Below are positions 41,975-52,453 of a DNA stretch of 64,000 bases, piece after piece (position 1 is the stretch's first letter; the number at the start of each line of letters is the position of its first letter). A program made the position numbers and the translations under genes. The stretch is from Polaribacter sp. NJDZ03. GTDB lineage: Bacteria; Bacteroidota; Bacteroidia; Flavobacteriales; Flavobacteriaceae. The notes beneath the pieces were generated by a model, which searched no databases, was not told the DNA's origin, and saw only the letters and a program-made list of their open reading frames with translations. Where the stretch lies: positions 1,181,501-1,245,500 of the forward strand of contig NZ_CP079195.1 in the NCBI RefSeq assembly GCF_019263805.1. The letters are read 5' to 3'.

Positions 41975-44635
41975 TTGCAAACAAACCTATCATACATTCT
42001 TTTATTTTGCGGTATCTTTTTTATAGAAATAGGCTTTTCACAAGCACTAGAATCTGAAGATAAAACAGCAATTACTAATGTTCAGAAAGATTCTCTTTTT
42101 AAAAATAAGAGAGATTCTTTAGCATTAAAAAAAACAGATTCAATTTCTTTAGACTCTATAAAACTTAAGGAAACTATAGAAGACATTATTGTGCATGTTG
42201 CTACAGACTACACCATACAAAATGCAAAAGACCAAACGGTTACACTTTATAACGAAGCAAATATCACCTATACAGATATCGATTTAAAAGCAGGTATAAT
42301 TGTTGTTGATTATAAGAAAAACACTCTTTTTGCAAAAGGAATCATAGATAGTACTGGTTACGTTCAACGTCCTATTTTTAAACAAGGCAGTCAAGAATCT
42401 GAACAAGATTCTATTATCTATAATTTTAAGAGTAAAAGAGCTTTAATTTATGGATTAAAAACAAAACAAGGAGAAATGTTTACGTATGGAGAAAAAACCA
42501 AGCGTGTAAATGATTCTACTATATATGTAAGAAATATACGTTTTACTACTTCAGAAAAGAAAAATCCGGATTATTACATTGCAACTGACAAAGCTAAATT
42601 AGTACCTGGAAAAAAGATAATTGTGGGTACTAGTAATTTAGTTTTAGCAGACATACCTACCCCAATCTATTTACCCTTTGCTTATTTTCCTATAACAGAA
42701 ACAAGTGTTTCTGGATTTTTAATTCCGTCTTTTGATACTGGAAGTAGTAATAGAGGTATTGGTTTTCAGAATGGTGGTTATTATTTTGCGATTAGTGATT
42801 ATATGGATTTAACAGTTTTGTCTGATGTCTATTCAAACGGAAGTTGGGGTTCTAGAATATCTTCTAACTACAGGCAGCGGTATCGCTTTAACGGTTCTTT
42901 TAGTTTAAACTTCGAAAATAATATCAGCGGAATTAGAGGCTTCGATACTTATAGTAAATCTAACAACTTTAATATTAGATGGTCTCACAGTCAAGATGCT
43001 AAGGCGAGTCCTAACTCTAGATTCTCTGCTTCTGTAAACTTAGGTAGTAGTAAGTTTTTTAGAGAATCTCAAAACCAGTATAACATAGCACAGACGTTAA
43101 CAAACACATTTAACTCTTCAATAAATTATAGCAAAACTTTTGTTGGTACGCCATTTAACATGAACCTTACTGCTAGTCATCAACAAAATACAAATACAGA
43201 AGCGATTACAATGACATTGCCATCCTTAACTGTAAATATGAGTAGAATATATCCGTTTGCGGGAAAAAATGGCATTCAGAAAACACCCATTCAAAAAATG
43301 GGTTTTAACTACACAATGCAAGGCCAGTATTTAATTAACACTACAGATGATGAGTTTTTTACACCAAAAATGTTTGAAACAGCAAGATCTGGAATGCAGC
43401 ATAAAACAGGAACTAGTACAAATATAAAAGCATTTAAATACTTTACATTATCACCAAGTGCTAATTATGAAGAAACTTGGCAGTTTGATTATATTCAGAA
43501 AGATTATGATGTAACAGAAAATGTTGTTGTTACAGACACTCTTAGGGGCTTTAAAAGCTATAGAGAATACAATGCTGGTGTTAGTTTATCTACAAACATC
43601 TATGGTACTTTTAATTTTAAGAAAGGAAGATTAAAAACTATTAGACATACCTTTAGACCATCTATTTCTTATTCTTACAGACCCGATTTTAAGGATAAAT
43701 ACATAAAACAAGTACAGCAAAGTGCAGATGCCACCGATTTATTAGATTACACTGCTTATGACCAAGGTATTTATGGTGCTCCGTCTTCTGGCTTAAGTAA
43801 TTCTATAGGTATTACTTTAAACAACGTTTTAGAAGCAAAGGTTGCTCCCAAAGACCCAGATAGTGACGAGGAAGATGAAAAAATAACTCTTTTAAATAAT
43901 TTAAACTTTAGCAGTTCTTATAATATTGCTGCCGATAGTTTACGATGGTCTCCTGTTAGTTTTTCTGCAGGAACACGTTTATTTAAAGATAAGTTATCTA
44001 TTAATTTAAGTGGTTCTATGGATCCTTATAAAGTAAATAGCGATGGTGTAAGAATTAATGAGTATAATGCAAATATTTTAAGATTAACAAATGCTAATTT
44101 AACTGCAAATTATTCTATATCTAGTACCGATTTTGACAAGGATAAAAAAGACAAATCTAAAGAAAGCGGTAACGGAGGTGACAATAATGTAGATATTATT
44201 GGAGCAGATATTAATCCTACTGGTAGAGATAATAGAAATAACGCTAATAATACAGAAGAAAAAAACACAAAGAAAGAGACAAAGTTATATAGAGCAGATA
44301 TCCCTTGGTCTATAAATTTAGCCTACTCTACTAATTATACGAATAATGGTATAGACGGTGGTAATATTGGTGTGCATAGTATTATGTTTAGTGGTAACTT
44401 AGAACTCTCTCCAAAATGGAAAATGGGCTATTCTTCTGGTTACGATGTTAAAGGAGGTGCTTTTACATTTTCTAGATTTAATTTCACTAGAGATTTAGAT
44501 AGCTGGCAATTTAATTTTAACTGGGTTCCTTTTGGTACAAATTCTTCTTACACGTTTTTTATTGGTGTAAAATCTTCTGTATTATCAGATCTTAAATGGG
44601 ATAAAAGCAAACCTGCAGATAGAAGATTGTTTTAA
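41975..44635 (+). CDS. lptD: LPS-assembly protein LptD-like outer membrane protein
   Basis: From TTG 41975 the product (886 residues) has a signal peptide LQTNLSYILLFCGIFFIEIG ending FSQ. The periplasmic OstA-like part has EANITYTDIDLKAGIIVVDY and PTPIYLPFAYFPITE; the rest is a beta-barrel that inserts LPS into the outer membrane. An earlier TTG at 41915 (906 residues) is possible but lies about 5 nt after the predicted transcript start. A Gly/Asn/Lys-rich insert near residues 735-785 is a likely exposed loop. It is divergent from the amidase gene. Confidence 0.85.
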   Translation: MQTNLSYILLFCGIFFIEIGFSQALESEDKTAITNVQKDSLFKNKRDSLALKKTDSISLDSIKLKETIEDIIVHVATDYTIQNAKDQTVTLYNEANITYTDIDLKAGIIVVDYKKNTLFAKGIIDSTGYVQRPIFKQGSQESEQDSIIYNFKSKRALIYGLKTKQGEMFTYGEKTKRVNDSTIYVRNIRFTTSEKKNPDYYIATDKAKLVPGKKIIVGTSNLVLADIPTPIYLPFAYFPITETSVSGFLIPSFDTGSSNRGIGFQNGGYYFAISDYMDLTVLSDVYSNGSWGSRISSNYRQRYRFNGSFSLNFENNISGIRGFDTYSKSNNFNIRWSHSQDAKASPNSRFSASVNLGSSKFFRESQNQYNIAQTLTNTFNSSINYSKTFVGTPFNMNLTASHQQNTNTEAITMTLPSLTVNMSRIYPFAGKNGIQKTPIQKMGFNYTMQGQYLINTTDDEFFTPKMFETARSGMQHKTGTSTNIKAFKYFTLSPSANYEETWQFDYIQKDYDVTENVVVTDTLRGFKSYREYNAGVSLSTNIYGTFNFKKGRLKTIRHTFRPSISYSYRPDFKDKYIKQVQQSADATDLLDYTAYDQGIYGAPSSGLSNSIGITLNNVLEAKVAPKDPDSDEEDEKITLLNNLNFSSSYNIAADSLRWSPVSFSAGTRLFKDKLSINLSGSMDPYKVNSDGVRINEYNANILRLTNANLTANYSISSTDFDKDKKDKSKESGNGGDNNVDIIGADINPTGRDNRNNANNTEEKNTKKETKLYRADIPWSINLAYSTNYTNNGIDGGNIGVHSIMFSGNLELSPKWKMGYSSGYDVKGGAFTFSRFNFTRDLDSWQFNFNWVPFGTNSSYTFFIGVKSSVLSDLKWDKSKPADRRLF

Positions 44636-44643
44636 TACTACTT

Positions 44644-44657
44644 AGTGTTCAGTGTTC
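44644..44657. repeat. Two heptamers AGTGTTC after lptD
   Basis: Two exact tandem copies lie 9 nt after the lptD stop, another minimal example of the 7-nt class. Confidence 0.5.
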
Positions 44658-44707
44658 TAATCTAAAAAACTTAGACTACCTTATAAGTAACAATCGTTAA
44701 AACGTAT

Positions 44708-44715
44708 TAACTTTG
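44708..44715 (+). promoter_or_regulatory. -7 promoter box of ridA
   Basis: TAACTTTG matches TAnnTTTG, 38 nt before the ATG at 44754. Confidence 0.5.
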
Positions 44716-44753
44716 TAGCTTTAGAATGCAATAATTTAGAAACATACAACCCA

Positions 44754-45134
44754 ATGAAAAAAATAATAACAACAAGTAAAGCACCAGCTCCAATAGGACC
44801 ATATAATCAGGCAGTATTAAGTGGAAATACGTTGTACACTTCTGGTCAAATTGCAATTAATCCAGAAACAGGAGAATTGGTTTTATCTTCCATAAAAGAA
44901 GAAACAACTCAAGTTATGGAAAACCTAAAAGAAGTTTTAGCTGCTGCTGATATGACTTTCGAAAACGTCATTAAAACGTCTATTTTTATTTCTGACATGA
45001 ATAATTTTGGAGAAATAAATGCTATTTACGGAAACTATTTTAATGAAGAGACAGCTCCTGCAAGAGAAACTGTAGAAGTAGCAAACTTACCAAAGTTTGT
45101 AAATGTAGAAATTAGTGCAATTGCTATTAAATAG
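44754..45134 (+). CDS. ridA: RidA family reactive intermediate deaminase
   Basis: RidA hydrolyses reactive enamine/imine intermediates made by PLP-dependent dehydratases. The 126-residue protein has the whole family consensus: SKAPAPIGPYNQAVLSGNTLYTSGQI, the catalytic-site Arg in APARETVEVANLPK, and VEISAIAI at the end. Its 3' end overlaps that of mgsA by 8 nt in convergent orientation. Confidence 0.95.
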   Translation: MKKIITTSKAPAPIGPYNQAVLSGNTLYTSGQIAINPETGELVLSSIKEETTQVMENLKEVLAAADMTFENVIKTSIFISDMNNFGEINAIYGNYFNEETAPARETVEVANLPKFVNVEISAIAIK

Positions 45135-45495
45135 CAATTGCCTTCATTAATAAATCTGCAGATGCAGGGTTTGTTGCTAACGGAACATTGTGTACATCAC
45201 AAATTCTTAACAACATTATAATATCTGGCTCATGAGGGTGTTTTGCATGAGGATCTCTAAAAAACAAGACCATATTACATTTTCCTTCTGCAACTCTTGC
45301 TGCAATTTGTGCATCTCCTCCAATAGGACCTGATAAGAATTTTGTAACTACAAAACCCGCTTTTTCTGCTTTGGAACCTGTAGTTCCTGTAGAAACTAAT
45401 TTTATATTTTTTTTAAGCAAAACTTCTTTATGTTCGTTTAAAAACTGAACCATTTCTGCTTTTTTACCATCATGTGCTATAATTGCTATTTCCAT
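45127..45495 (-). CDS. mgsA: Methylglyoxal synthase MgsA
   Basis: MgsA turns dihydroxyacetone phosphate into methylglyoxal and phosphate. The 122-residue protein has AHDGKKAEM with His8-Asp9, LVSTGTTGSK, the phosphate-binding SGPIGGDAQIA, and FFRDPHAKHPHEPD containing the catalytic Asp and His. It lies downstream of the pfkA-gapA group on the same strand, from which it is separated by a terminator, so glycolysis and its methylglyoxal branch are physically linked. Confidence 0.95.
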   Translation of the reverse strand: MEIAIIAHDGKKAEMVQFLNEHKEVLLKKNIKLVSTGTTGSKAEKAGFVVTKFLSGPIGGDAQIAARVAEGKCNMVLFFRDPHAKHPHEPDIIMLLRICDVHNVPLATNPASADLLMKAIAI

Positions 45496-45530
45496 AAAAT
45501 AGTATTAAATTTATTTACTATAAAGATAAA

Positions 45531-45568
45531 AAAAAGCCTGATAGAAAATTAATTCTATCAGGCTTTTT
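45531..45568 (-). terminator. Terminator after gapA
   Basis: A perfect 16-bp stem (45531-45546 with 45553-45568, loop AATTAA) begins with AAAAA and ends with TTTTT, so on the minus strand it ends in a T tract. It separates gapA from mgsA. Confidence 0.9.
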
Positions 45569-45591
45569 ATTTATGTATAAACTACTTTATC

Positions 45592-46608
<1,017 letters not shown>

Positions 46609-46619
46609 TTAATTATTTT

Positions 46620-47603
46620 TTATGTTGTTATAATATCAGAAATTCTAAGCAACTCGTGGTTTATAGAATGCCCACCAGCAATTGCTATTTTTATATCTGT
46701 ACAAATTACTTTATTATCTTGTAAACCTACCATTAAATTGGTTTTGCCATCTAATAATAACTCTACTGATTTTACGCCTAATCTACTTGCTAAAACTCTA
46801 TCGAAACAAGAAGGTGAACCACCTCTTTGCATATGCCCAAGAACACTAACTCTAACGTCATATTCTGGTAAGTTTTCTTCTACATATTTTGCAAGATCAT
46901 ATACGTTTCTACCAGATTTATCTCCCTCTGCAACGACTACAATACTAGATGATTTACCTGCTCTTCTACTTCTTTCTAAAGATTCTAATAATCTATCTAA
47001 TCCTAAATCTTCTTCAGGAATTAAGATTTCTTCTGCTCCTGCTCCAACACCTGCGTTTAAAGCGATAAAACCGGCATCACGTCCCATAACCTCAACAAAG
47101 AAAAGTCTATTATGTGAAGATGCTGTATCTCTAATTTTATCAATTGCTTCTACTGCCGTATTTAAAGCGGTATCATATCCTAAAGTATGGGATGTTCCAA
47201 AGATATCATTATCGATAGTACCTGGAATACCTATTACAGGGAAATCAAACTCTTCGTTAAACAACACTGCTCCTGTAAAAGAACCGTCTCCACCAATAAC
47301 AACCAATGCATCTACCTCACGCTCTATTAAGTTATCGTAAGCTTTCTGTCTACCTTCTTTGGTTCTAAATCCTTTAGATCTAGCAGATTTTAAGATTGTT
47401 CCACCTTTGTTAATAATATTATGAACACTTCTTGCATTTAAATCTACAAGATCATTTTCAATTAAGCCTTCATATCCTCTATATATACCTACACAACCTA
47501 AACTATAATAGGCACAAGACCTTACTACTGCTCTAATTGCGGCGTTCATTCCTGGAGCATCTCCTCCAGAAGTCATAACTGCTATTTTTTTAATTTTCTT
47601 CAT
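46620..47603 (-). CDS. pfkA: 6-phosphofructokinase PfkA
   Basis: PfkA phosphorylates fructose-6-phosphate with ATP. The 327-residue protein has family length and motifs: MTSGGDAPGMNAAIRAVVR (ATP site), VIGGDGSFTGA, the catalytic Asp in GIPGTIDNDIFGT, VEVMGRDAGFIAL and LGHMQRGGSPSCFDR. The GGDGS ATP motif indicates an ATP rather than pyrophosphate enzyme. It is first in the pfkA-gapA operon; the 225 nt upstream to the tamB-like gene hold no other gene. Confidence 0.97.
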   Translation of the reverse strand: MKKIKKIAVMTSGGDAPGMNAAIRAVVRSCAYYSLGCVGIYRGYEGLIENDLVDLNARSVHNIINKGGTILKSARSKGFRTKEGRQKAYDNLIEREVDALVVIGGDGSFTGAVLFNEEFDFPVIGIPGTIDNDIFGTSHTLGYDTALNTAVEAIDKIRDTASSHNRLFFVEVMGRDAGFIALNAGVGAGAEEILIPEEDLGLDRLLESLERSRRAGKSSSIVVVAEGDKSGRNVYDLAKYVEENLPEYDVRVSVLGHMQRGGSPSCFDRVLASRLGVKSVELLLDGKTNLMVGLQDNKVICTDIKIAIAGGHSINHELLRISDIITT

Positions 47604-47828
47604 ATCCTGATGTAAATTTACTGCTTTATAACCATTTAAAATAATAAAATTACGAAATCGTTTTAGGCTAATTTTCGTTATTATAAGTGAAAAGTAGCTA
47701 ATTTTTTCTAAATATTTTAATGGTTTACATTATTGTTTTGTTATTATTTTTTAAGACGCAAAAATAACCATGAACTCGAAAAAATTAAATGATAAAAATC
47801 ACTTTTGTTTTAATAAATTGTAAGTTTA

Positions 47829-50800
47829 TTAGTTTCCTTCGAAATTTATTAATTTATCCTTTAATCTTAAGGTAGAATCTCTTTTTATGAAAGTTTCGTT
47901 TTCTCTAACAACTCTTTTCTTTCCTTTAATTTTTCTTAACAAGCCAGAAAGTGTATTAAAATTAACCTGATAAGAAAGTCCTACACCTTGCGTATAGCCT
48001 TCTTCTTCTGTAGAATATTGTATTTCGTTTTGTCTATTAAAAATAACACCTCTAAAATTACCTTCTTTATTTAATAGAATTTCAACTTTTACCTCACCAA
48101 CAACACTAGATTGCGTTTGTGTACCAACAGGCACTCCCACTTTTCCGTTAATAACCACTTTATCTCCTAACTGTGTGCTTACAGAAACATCAACCTGATT
48201 ATCGGTATATAAACTACCTATATCTGTACCACTATTTCCTTGTTGATAATCTACTCCTAATTGAAATTTACCATCAGGATTATTTAATAAGCTAGAAAAA
48301 GCTGCAGATACTGCACTAGAAGCTGTATTAGAAAAAGTTTCTCCTGCATTAAAATCTGCTCTATCTGGGTTTGCAAAACTACCAAAAGCTAGTAATGATA
48401 TAAATTGGGTTGTTTTCTCGTTTACATTATTATCATTTAAAATAAACTCTAACTCACTCGCAATCGATGGATCTACATTTGTTAATTGAATGTCTAAATC
48501 TTGTTTAGAACTAAATAAACCTCCTGTAATTTTTGTTACTAAATCTACTTCAATTTTTCTATTAGAATTAAAATTTTGCAATAAAACCCCAGGATTCGCT
48601 TTTGCTTTATAAATTGCGGTGACATCTAAATTGGCTTCATACGGGTTTCCATTCCAAGAAACCGTACCTCCTTTTTGTATTAAGAATGGTTTGCTTACAA
48701 TACCTCCATATTTAAAATCGTAAACACCAGTATCTATCATATAATCGCCAAACATGTTAAATTTACCGCGTGTATTTATCTCTATTCTTAAATTTCCTTT
48801 ACCACTACCGGTTAACTGACTTCCATTTACCTCATCTATAACTACTTGTGCGGTTGCATCACTTGTTACGTCTAAATCTATATTTAAAGACAGTCCTTTT
48901 ATTGCTTCTAAGGCAACCTCTTTTTGTTTTTCCTGAATTCCGGTTTCCTTCGTTTTAAAATGGATTAAATTATAACTATCTACGGTTTCTATATCTTTTA
49001 AAGGAACAACAAATGCGGTTCCAGGCATTGTTTTGGCATTAATATCTATGGTTAATTGATCTGTTAAACCAGTAATACTAGCAGATCCATCAATAAAAGC
49101 AGAACCATAATAGAGTGATTCATCTGTGTTTTTGGTGTCTAAAACTAATAAATTATTACTCTCTATTTCGATATTTAAAAACCACTTTTTAAAATTTAAA
49201 TGGGTAATATCTCCAATAAGTCTTCCACGACTTTTATGCTTGGTGTCTACCAGTCTTACTTCTTCAAAAATAAACGACTGTTCTTGTAAACTAATTATAG
49301 ACTCTCCTTCAAAATCATAATCTACATTAAGATACGGAAACTTTAAACCTGCATTTTTAAGCGTTAGAGTTCCTTCCATTTCGGGATTACCTAAGAAACC
49401 TCTTAAAGAAAAATCTCCATTGGCAGTACCTCTTATAGAGGATAAAACGTCTTGACCTAGCGGACTAAAAGCATCTAATCCAAATTCTTCTAAATAAACA
49501 TCTAAATCTATTAAGGGCCTTTTTTCTGAAAAATCTAAAGAACCAGTAGCTGCAATACTTTTTACTTTTTCATTATTTATAGCTAAATCTACTTGATATT
49601 TTTCGTAAGAATTATCTCCTTTTACATTTAAAGATAAATCTCCTTGCTTAAAATTATTAACTTGAAAATTAGCTATAGAAAGTAATGCTTCCGGGTTGTA
49701 AACTCCTTTACTTTGTACAAAATCTACATGACCAGATAAAACTCCTTTTAATGCAAGGCTATCTATTTTAGGTAAAAAACTCTCTAATTCTACCTTTGTA
49801 AAATCTGCTACAAGCACTTTCTCTGAATCTCCTTTTAAACTACCTGAAAACGCTATTTTTTGCTCGCCAGAGGTAAATTTAAACTGACTAAAATCAAAGT
49901 CATTTTCTTTGATATTGAAAGTAACTTTATTTTTATTTAATGAGTCTGGATTAATCTCCCATGTATTTTCTTTAAATATAAAAGATGATTTTTCGAAACC
50001 AACTACAGATTTCCCTTCCGGATTATAAGTGTAGAAAAAATCGAGGTTAAAATCTTCGTTCTTTTTAATACCTCCTTTAAATTCTGATTTAAAATATAAC
50101 GTATCATTCTGGTTTAAACTTAATAAGTTTAGTTTAGAAATATTATAATATTTTGTATTTACTTCAGATGCCGTTAAATGAGAGTTATAAAGTGGGTTTT
50201 GATTGTCTGTTCTTAACAAAATATCTTTTACCTCATTGCCATAAGCTTCTATTTTTGGAGAAGAAAACGTTAACCTTAATTGGTTCTTATCTGCCTTTAT
50301 TTTACCTTTTATCTTTGTATTATTATCAATAGAAATCTCAGGAAAAAACACCGTAACAATTTGATTATAGATTGTAAAATTAAAATCTAAAAACTGATTT
50401 GGTGCTACTGTAAAAGGTTTATAGTTTGTATAAACACTACCTAAAGCATTTTGCGCAACGGGTAACAATTCTGAAAATGAAAATTTACCAGACAAATACC
50501 CTTCTGCAATATCTTTAGACACTACCTCTATTGTTTTAATACTATCTTTTAAAGAAGATATAACATTAAATTCTTTAAAATTAAATTCTTCTTTTTGGTT
50601 TGTGTATAAAATGTTTGTAAAAGTGGCTTTACCGGTAATATCATCAAACGTGTTTCCTTCTACATCTAATTCAATATTACCTTTTAAAACAGCTATACTA
50701 TCTCTTGTAAAAAGTTTTGTTTCTTTTAAGTTTAGGTATTCTATATTAGATTTAAAATCGAACTTATTTATATCTGTAGACAAATCTGCCAACCCATTAA

Positions 50801-52241
50801 ACTTCATTTTAAAGTTAACGTCATCTATCTTTAAATCTCCATCAAATTTATTATTTTGATATTGACCATTTGCTTCAATATTTTTATACGTATAATTTTT
50901 AAAATTGAGCTCTGCAACTGTACCTATAAAAGAAGTATTAATATTTTCTAGCTTAAAACCGCTCCCTTTTACATCTCCTTTTAGAGAAACTTTACCAAAT
51001 AAAGGATCATTGAATAACGCACCAATATCAAACTTATTTAAGGCTATTTTTCCGCTGTAGGCGGCATAATCAATATCGTCTATATTAGAAATTTGTAAAT
51101 CTGATATAACATTACCTATTTCAGATTTTAAATCTAAATTGGCTTTAATTTCTTTTGATGTAACATGTACTTTTCCTTTTAAAGTAAATTGTCCAAATTT
51201 TACAAATTCCGATGGTAGTGTTTTACCCAAAACATTAGGTAAAATACTTTTTAAGTCATTATAAGTAGCTGTTACATCTCTTAAATTACCTTTAAAAATA
51301 AAACCTTTTTTAAAATCTACCGCATTTACAAAATCTAAATCACCAACTACCTTAATTCCTTTATTAGAGGTTAACCAAAGATTATTTAAGGAAAAGTTAT
51401 TTAACTTTCCTTTAAAATCTCCAGTAAAAGTAATAATGTCGTTTCCATATAACTCCGTATAATATTTCTTTAAATCTGGAATAGAAATAGTACTTTTAGT
51501 AAAAGCCGCAGTAATATCTACCTTATTATTAAAGTCAATTAAATCTTTTCTTTTATACTTAAAAGCTATTGTAGCCTTAATTTTAGATTTTCTAGTTTGT
51601 AATGTTGTTTTTACAAAATGCATTTCCGTTTTAGAATACGAAAAATCGGTGGTTAAGTTGGTAACTTCTAAACCTCTATTATCTACAAAAAAAAGTCCTC
51701 TTATATTCGATGAAAAATCGGGTCCATACACTAATAAATCCTGTAAATTTCCGCCTCCATTACTTGCAGAAAATAAAACAGGACTGTTACTATTTTCGTT
51801 AATCAATTTATAATTTAAATCACTTACATAAACATTATCAGATTTTAATATAAAAGGTTTGGAGAGAGAATCTTTTGGAGAACCATCATTAAAATTATCT
51901 ATAAAAATAGACATAGAATCGTCTTTTTCTCCTTTATAGGTTTTCATATAAACGTAAGCTCCATCTAGAGAAATACTACCAAGATTTACTTTATTATCTA
52001 AAAAATTTTTGGCATTTAAAAGGGAGCTCGATATTTTTTTTACATATATTAAAGTATCTTGATGATGGTCTTTAATATCCACTCCTTTTAATTGAATATT
52101 ACCTAAAAATGATAAATCTATTTTTTCTATAGAGATATGTGTATTAAAATCTTTATTAAGTCTTTGGGTAGCATAACTACCTAACTTTGTTTGTACCGCA
52201 GGTATAGAAATAAAAATAAAAATGAACAGCAAGAAGAGCAC
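47829..52241 (-). CDS. Translocation and assembly module TamB-like protein
   Basis: The 1470-residue protein has an N-terminal membrane anchor and a very long beta-helical region of repeats, ending in the DUF490/TamB domain (GGIVSKPFLIQKGGTVSWNG...TSTQ-like QLGDKVVINGKVGVPVG...QVNFNTLSGLLRKIKG). TamB spans the periplasm and supports outer-membrane protein or lipid transport. The GTG at 52241 starts inside the hydrophobic anchor. The frame stays open to 52298 without ATG (IEKIIKKVGKIILKCLGYF), giving a more natural basic N-terminus, so a non-standard ATA or ATT start is likely. It is divergent from tsaD, a pairing common in Bacteroidota. Confidence 0.9.
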   Translation of the reverse strand: MLFLLFIFIFISIPAVQTKLGSYATQRLNKDFNTHISIEKIDLSFLGNIQLKGVDIKDHHQDTLIYVKKISSSLLNAKNFLDNKVNLGSISLDGAYVYMKTYKGEKDDSMSIFIDNFNDGSPKDSLSKPFILKSDNVYVSDLNYKLINENSNSPVLFSASNGGGNLQDLLVYGPDFSSNIRGLFFVDNRGLEVTNLTTDFSYSKTEMHFVKTTLQTRKSKIKATIAFKYKRKDLIDFNNKVDITAAFTKSTISIPDLKKYYTELYGNDIITFTGDFKGKLNNFSLNNLWLTSNKGIKVVGDLDFVNAVDFKKGFIFKGNLRDVTATYNDLKSILPNVLGKTLPSEFVKFGQFTLKGKVHVTSKEIKANLDLKSEIGNVISDLQISNIDDIDYAAYSGKIALNKFDIGALFNDPLFGKVSLKGDVKGSGFKLENINTSFIGTVAELNFKNYTYKNIEANGQYQNNKFDGDLKIDDVNFKMKFNGLADLSTDINKFDFKSNIEYLNLKETKLFTRDSIAVLKGNIELDVEGNTFDDITGKATFTNILYTNQKEEFNFKEFNVISSLKDSIKTIEVVSKDIAEGYLSGKFSFSELLPVAQNALGSVYTNYKPFTVAPNQFLDFNFTIYNQIVTVFFPEISIDNNTKIKGKIKADKNQLRLTFSSPKIEAYGNEVKDILLRTDNQNPLYNSHLTASEVNTKYYNISKLNLLSLNQNDTLYFKSEFKGGIKKNEDFNLDFFYTYNPEGKSVVGFEKSSFIFKENTWEINPDSLNKNKVTFNIKENDFDFSQFKFTSGEQKIAFSGSLKGDSEKVLVADFTKVELESFLPKIDSLALKGVLSGHVDFVQSKGVYNPEALLSIANFQVNNFKQGDLSLNVKGDNSYEKYQVDLAINNEKVKSIAATGSLDFSEKRPLIDLDVYLEEFGLDAFSPLGQDVLSSIRGTANGDFSLRGFLGNPEMEGTLTLKNAGLKFPYLNVDYDFEGESIISLQEQSFIFEEVRLVDTKHKSRGRLIGDITHLNFKKWFLNIEIESNNLLVLDTKNTDESLYYGSAFIDGSASITGLTDQLTIDINAKTMPGTAFVVPLKDIETVDSYNLIHFKTKETGIQEKQKEVALEAIKGLSLNIDLDVTSDATAQVVIDEVNGSQLTGSGKGNLRIEINTRGKFNMFGDYMIDTGVYDFKYGGIVSKPFLIQKGGTVSWNGNPYEANLDVTAIYKAKANPGVLLQNFNSNRKIEVDLVTKITGGLFSSKQDLDIQLTNVDPSIASELEFILNDNNVNEKTTQFISLLAFGSFANPDRADFNAGETFSNTASSAVSAAFSSLLNNPDGKFQLGVDYQQGNSGTDIGSLYTDNQVDVSVSTQLGDKVVINGKVGVPVGTQTQSSVVGEVKVEILLNKEGNFRGVIFNRQNEIQYSTEEEGYTQGVGLSYQVNFNTLSGLLRKIKGKKRVVRENETFIKRDSTLRLKDKLINFEGN

Positions 52242-52426
52242 AAAGTACCCAAGGCATTTCAGTATTATTTTTCCTACTTTTTTGATAATCTTTTCTATTT
52301 AAAATGATTGTAACAAAGATGATAAATACGAATCAAAAACGTTGCCAATTACTACAAAGAACGTGCAAATTTAACAAAGAATTAAATTTCTATTCTTAAA
52401 AAAGGAAGACAAGATAAAATAATCCT

Positions 52427-52434
52427 TAATTTTG
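52427..52434 (+). promoter_or_regulatory. -7 promoter box of tsaD
   Basis: TAATTTTG followed by C matches TAnnTTTG, 19 nt before the ATG at 52454. Confidence 0.5.
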
Positions 52435-52453
52435 CTTTAAATTATCATTTTTA

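Noticed and set aside
46738..47340. A 200-codon plus-strand open frame opposite pfkA
   Set aside because: It is the antisense shadow of a highly conserved gene, has Ser/Pro/Thr-rich nonsense composition and no promoter.
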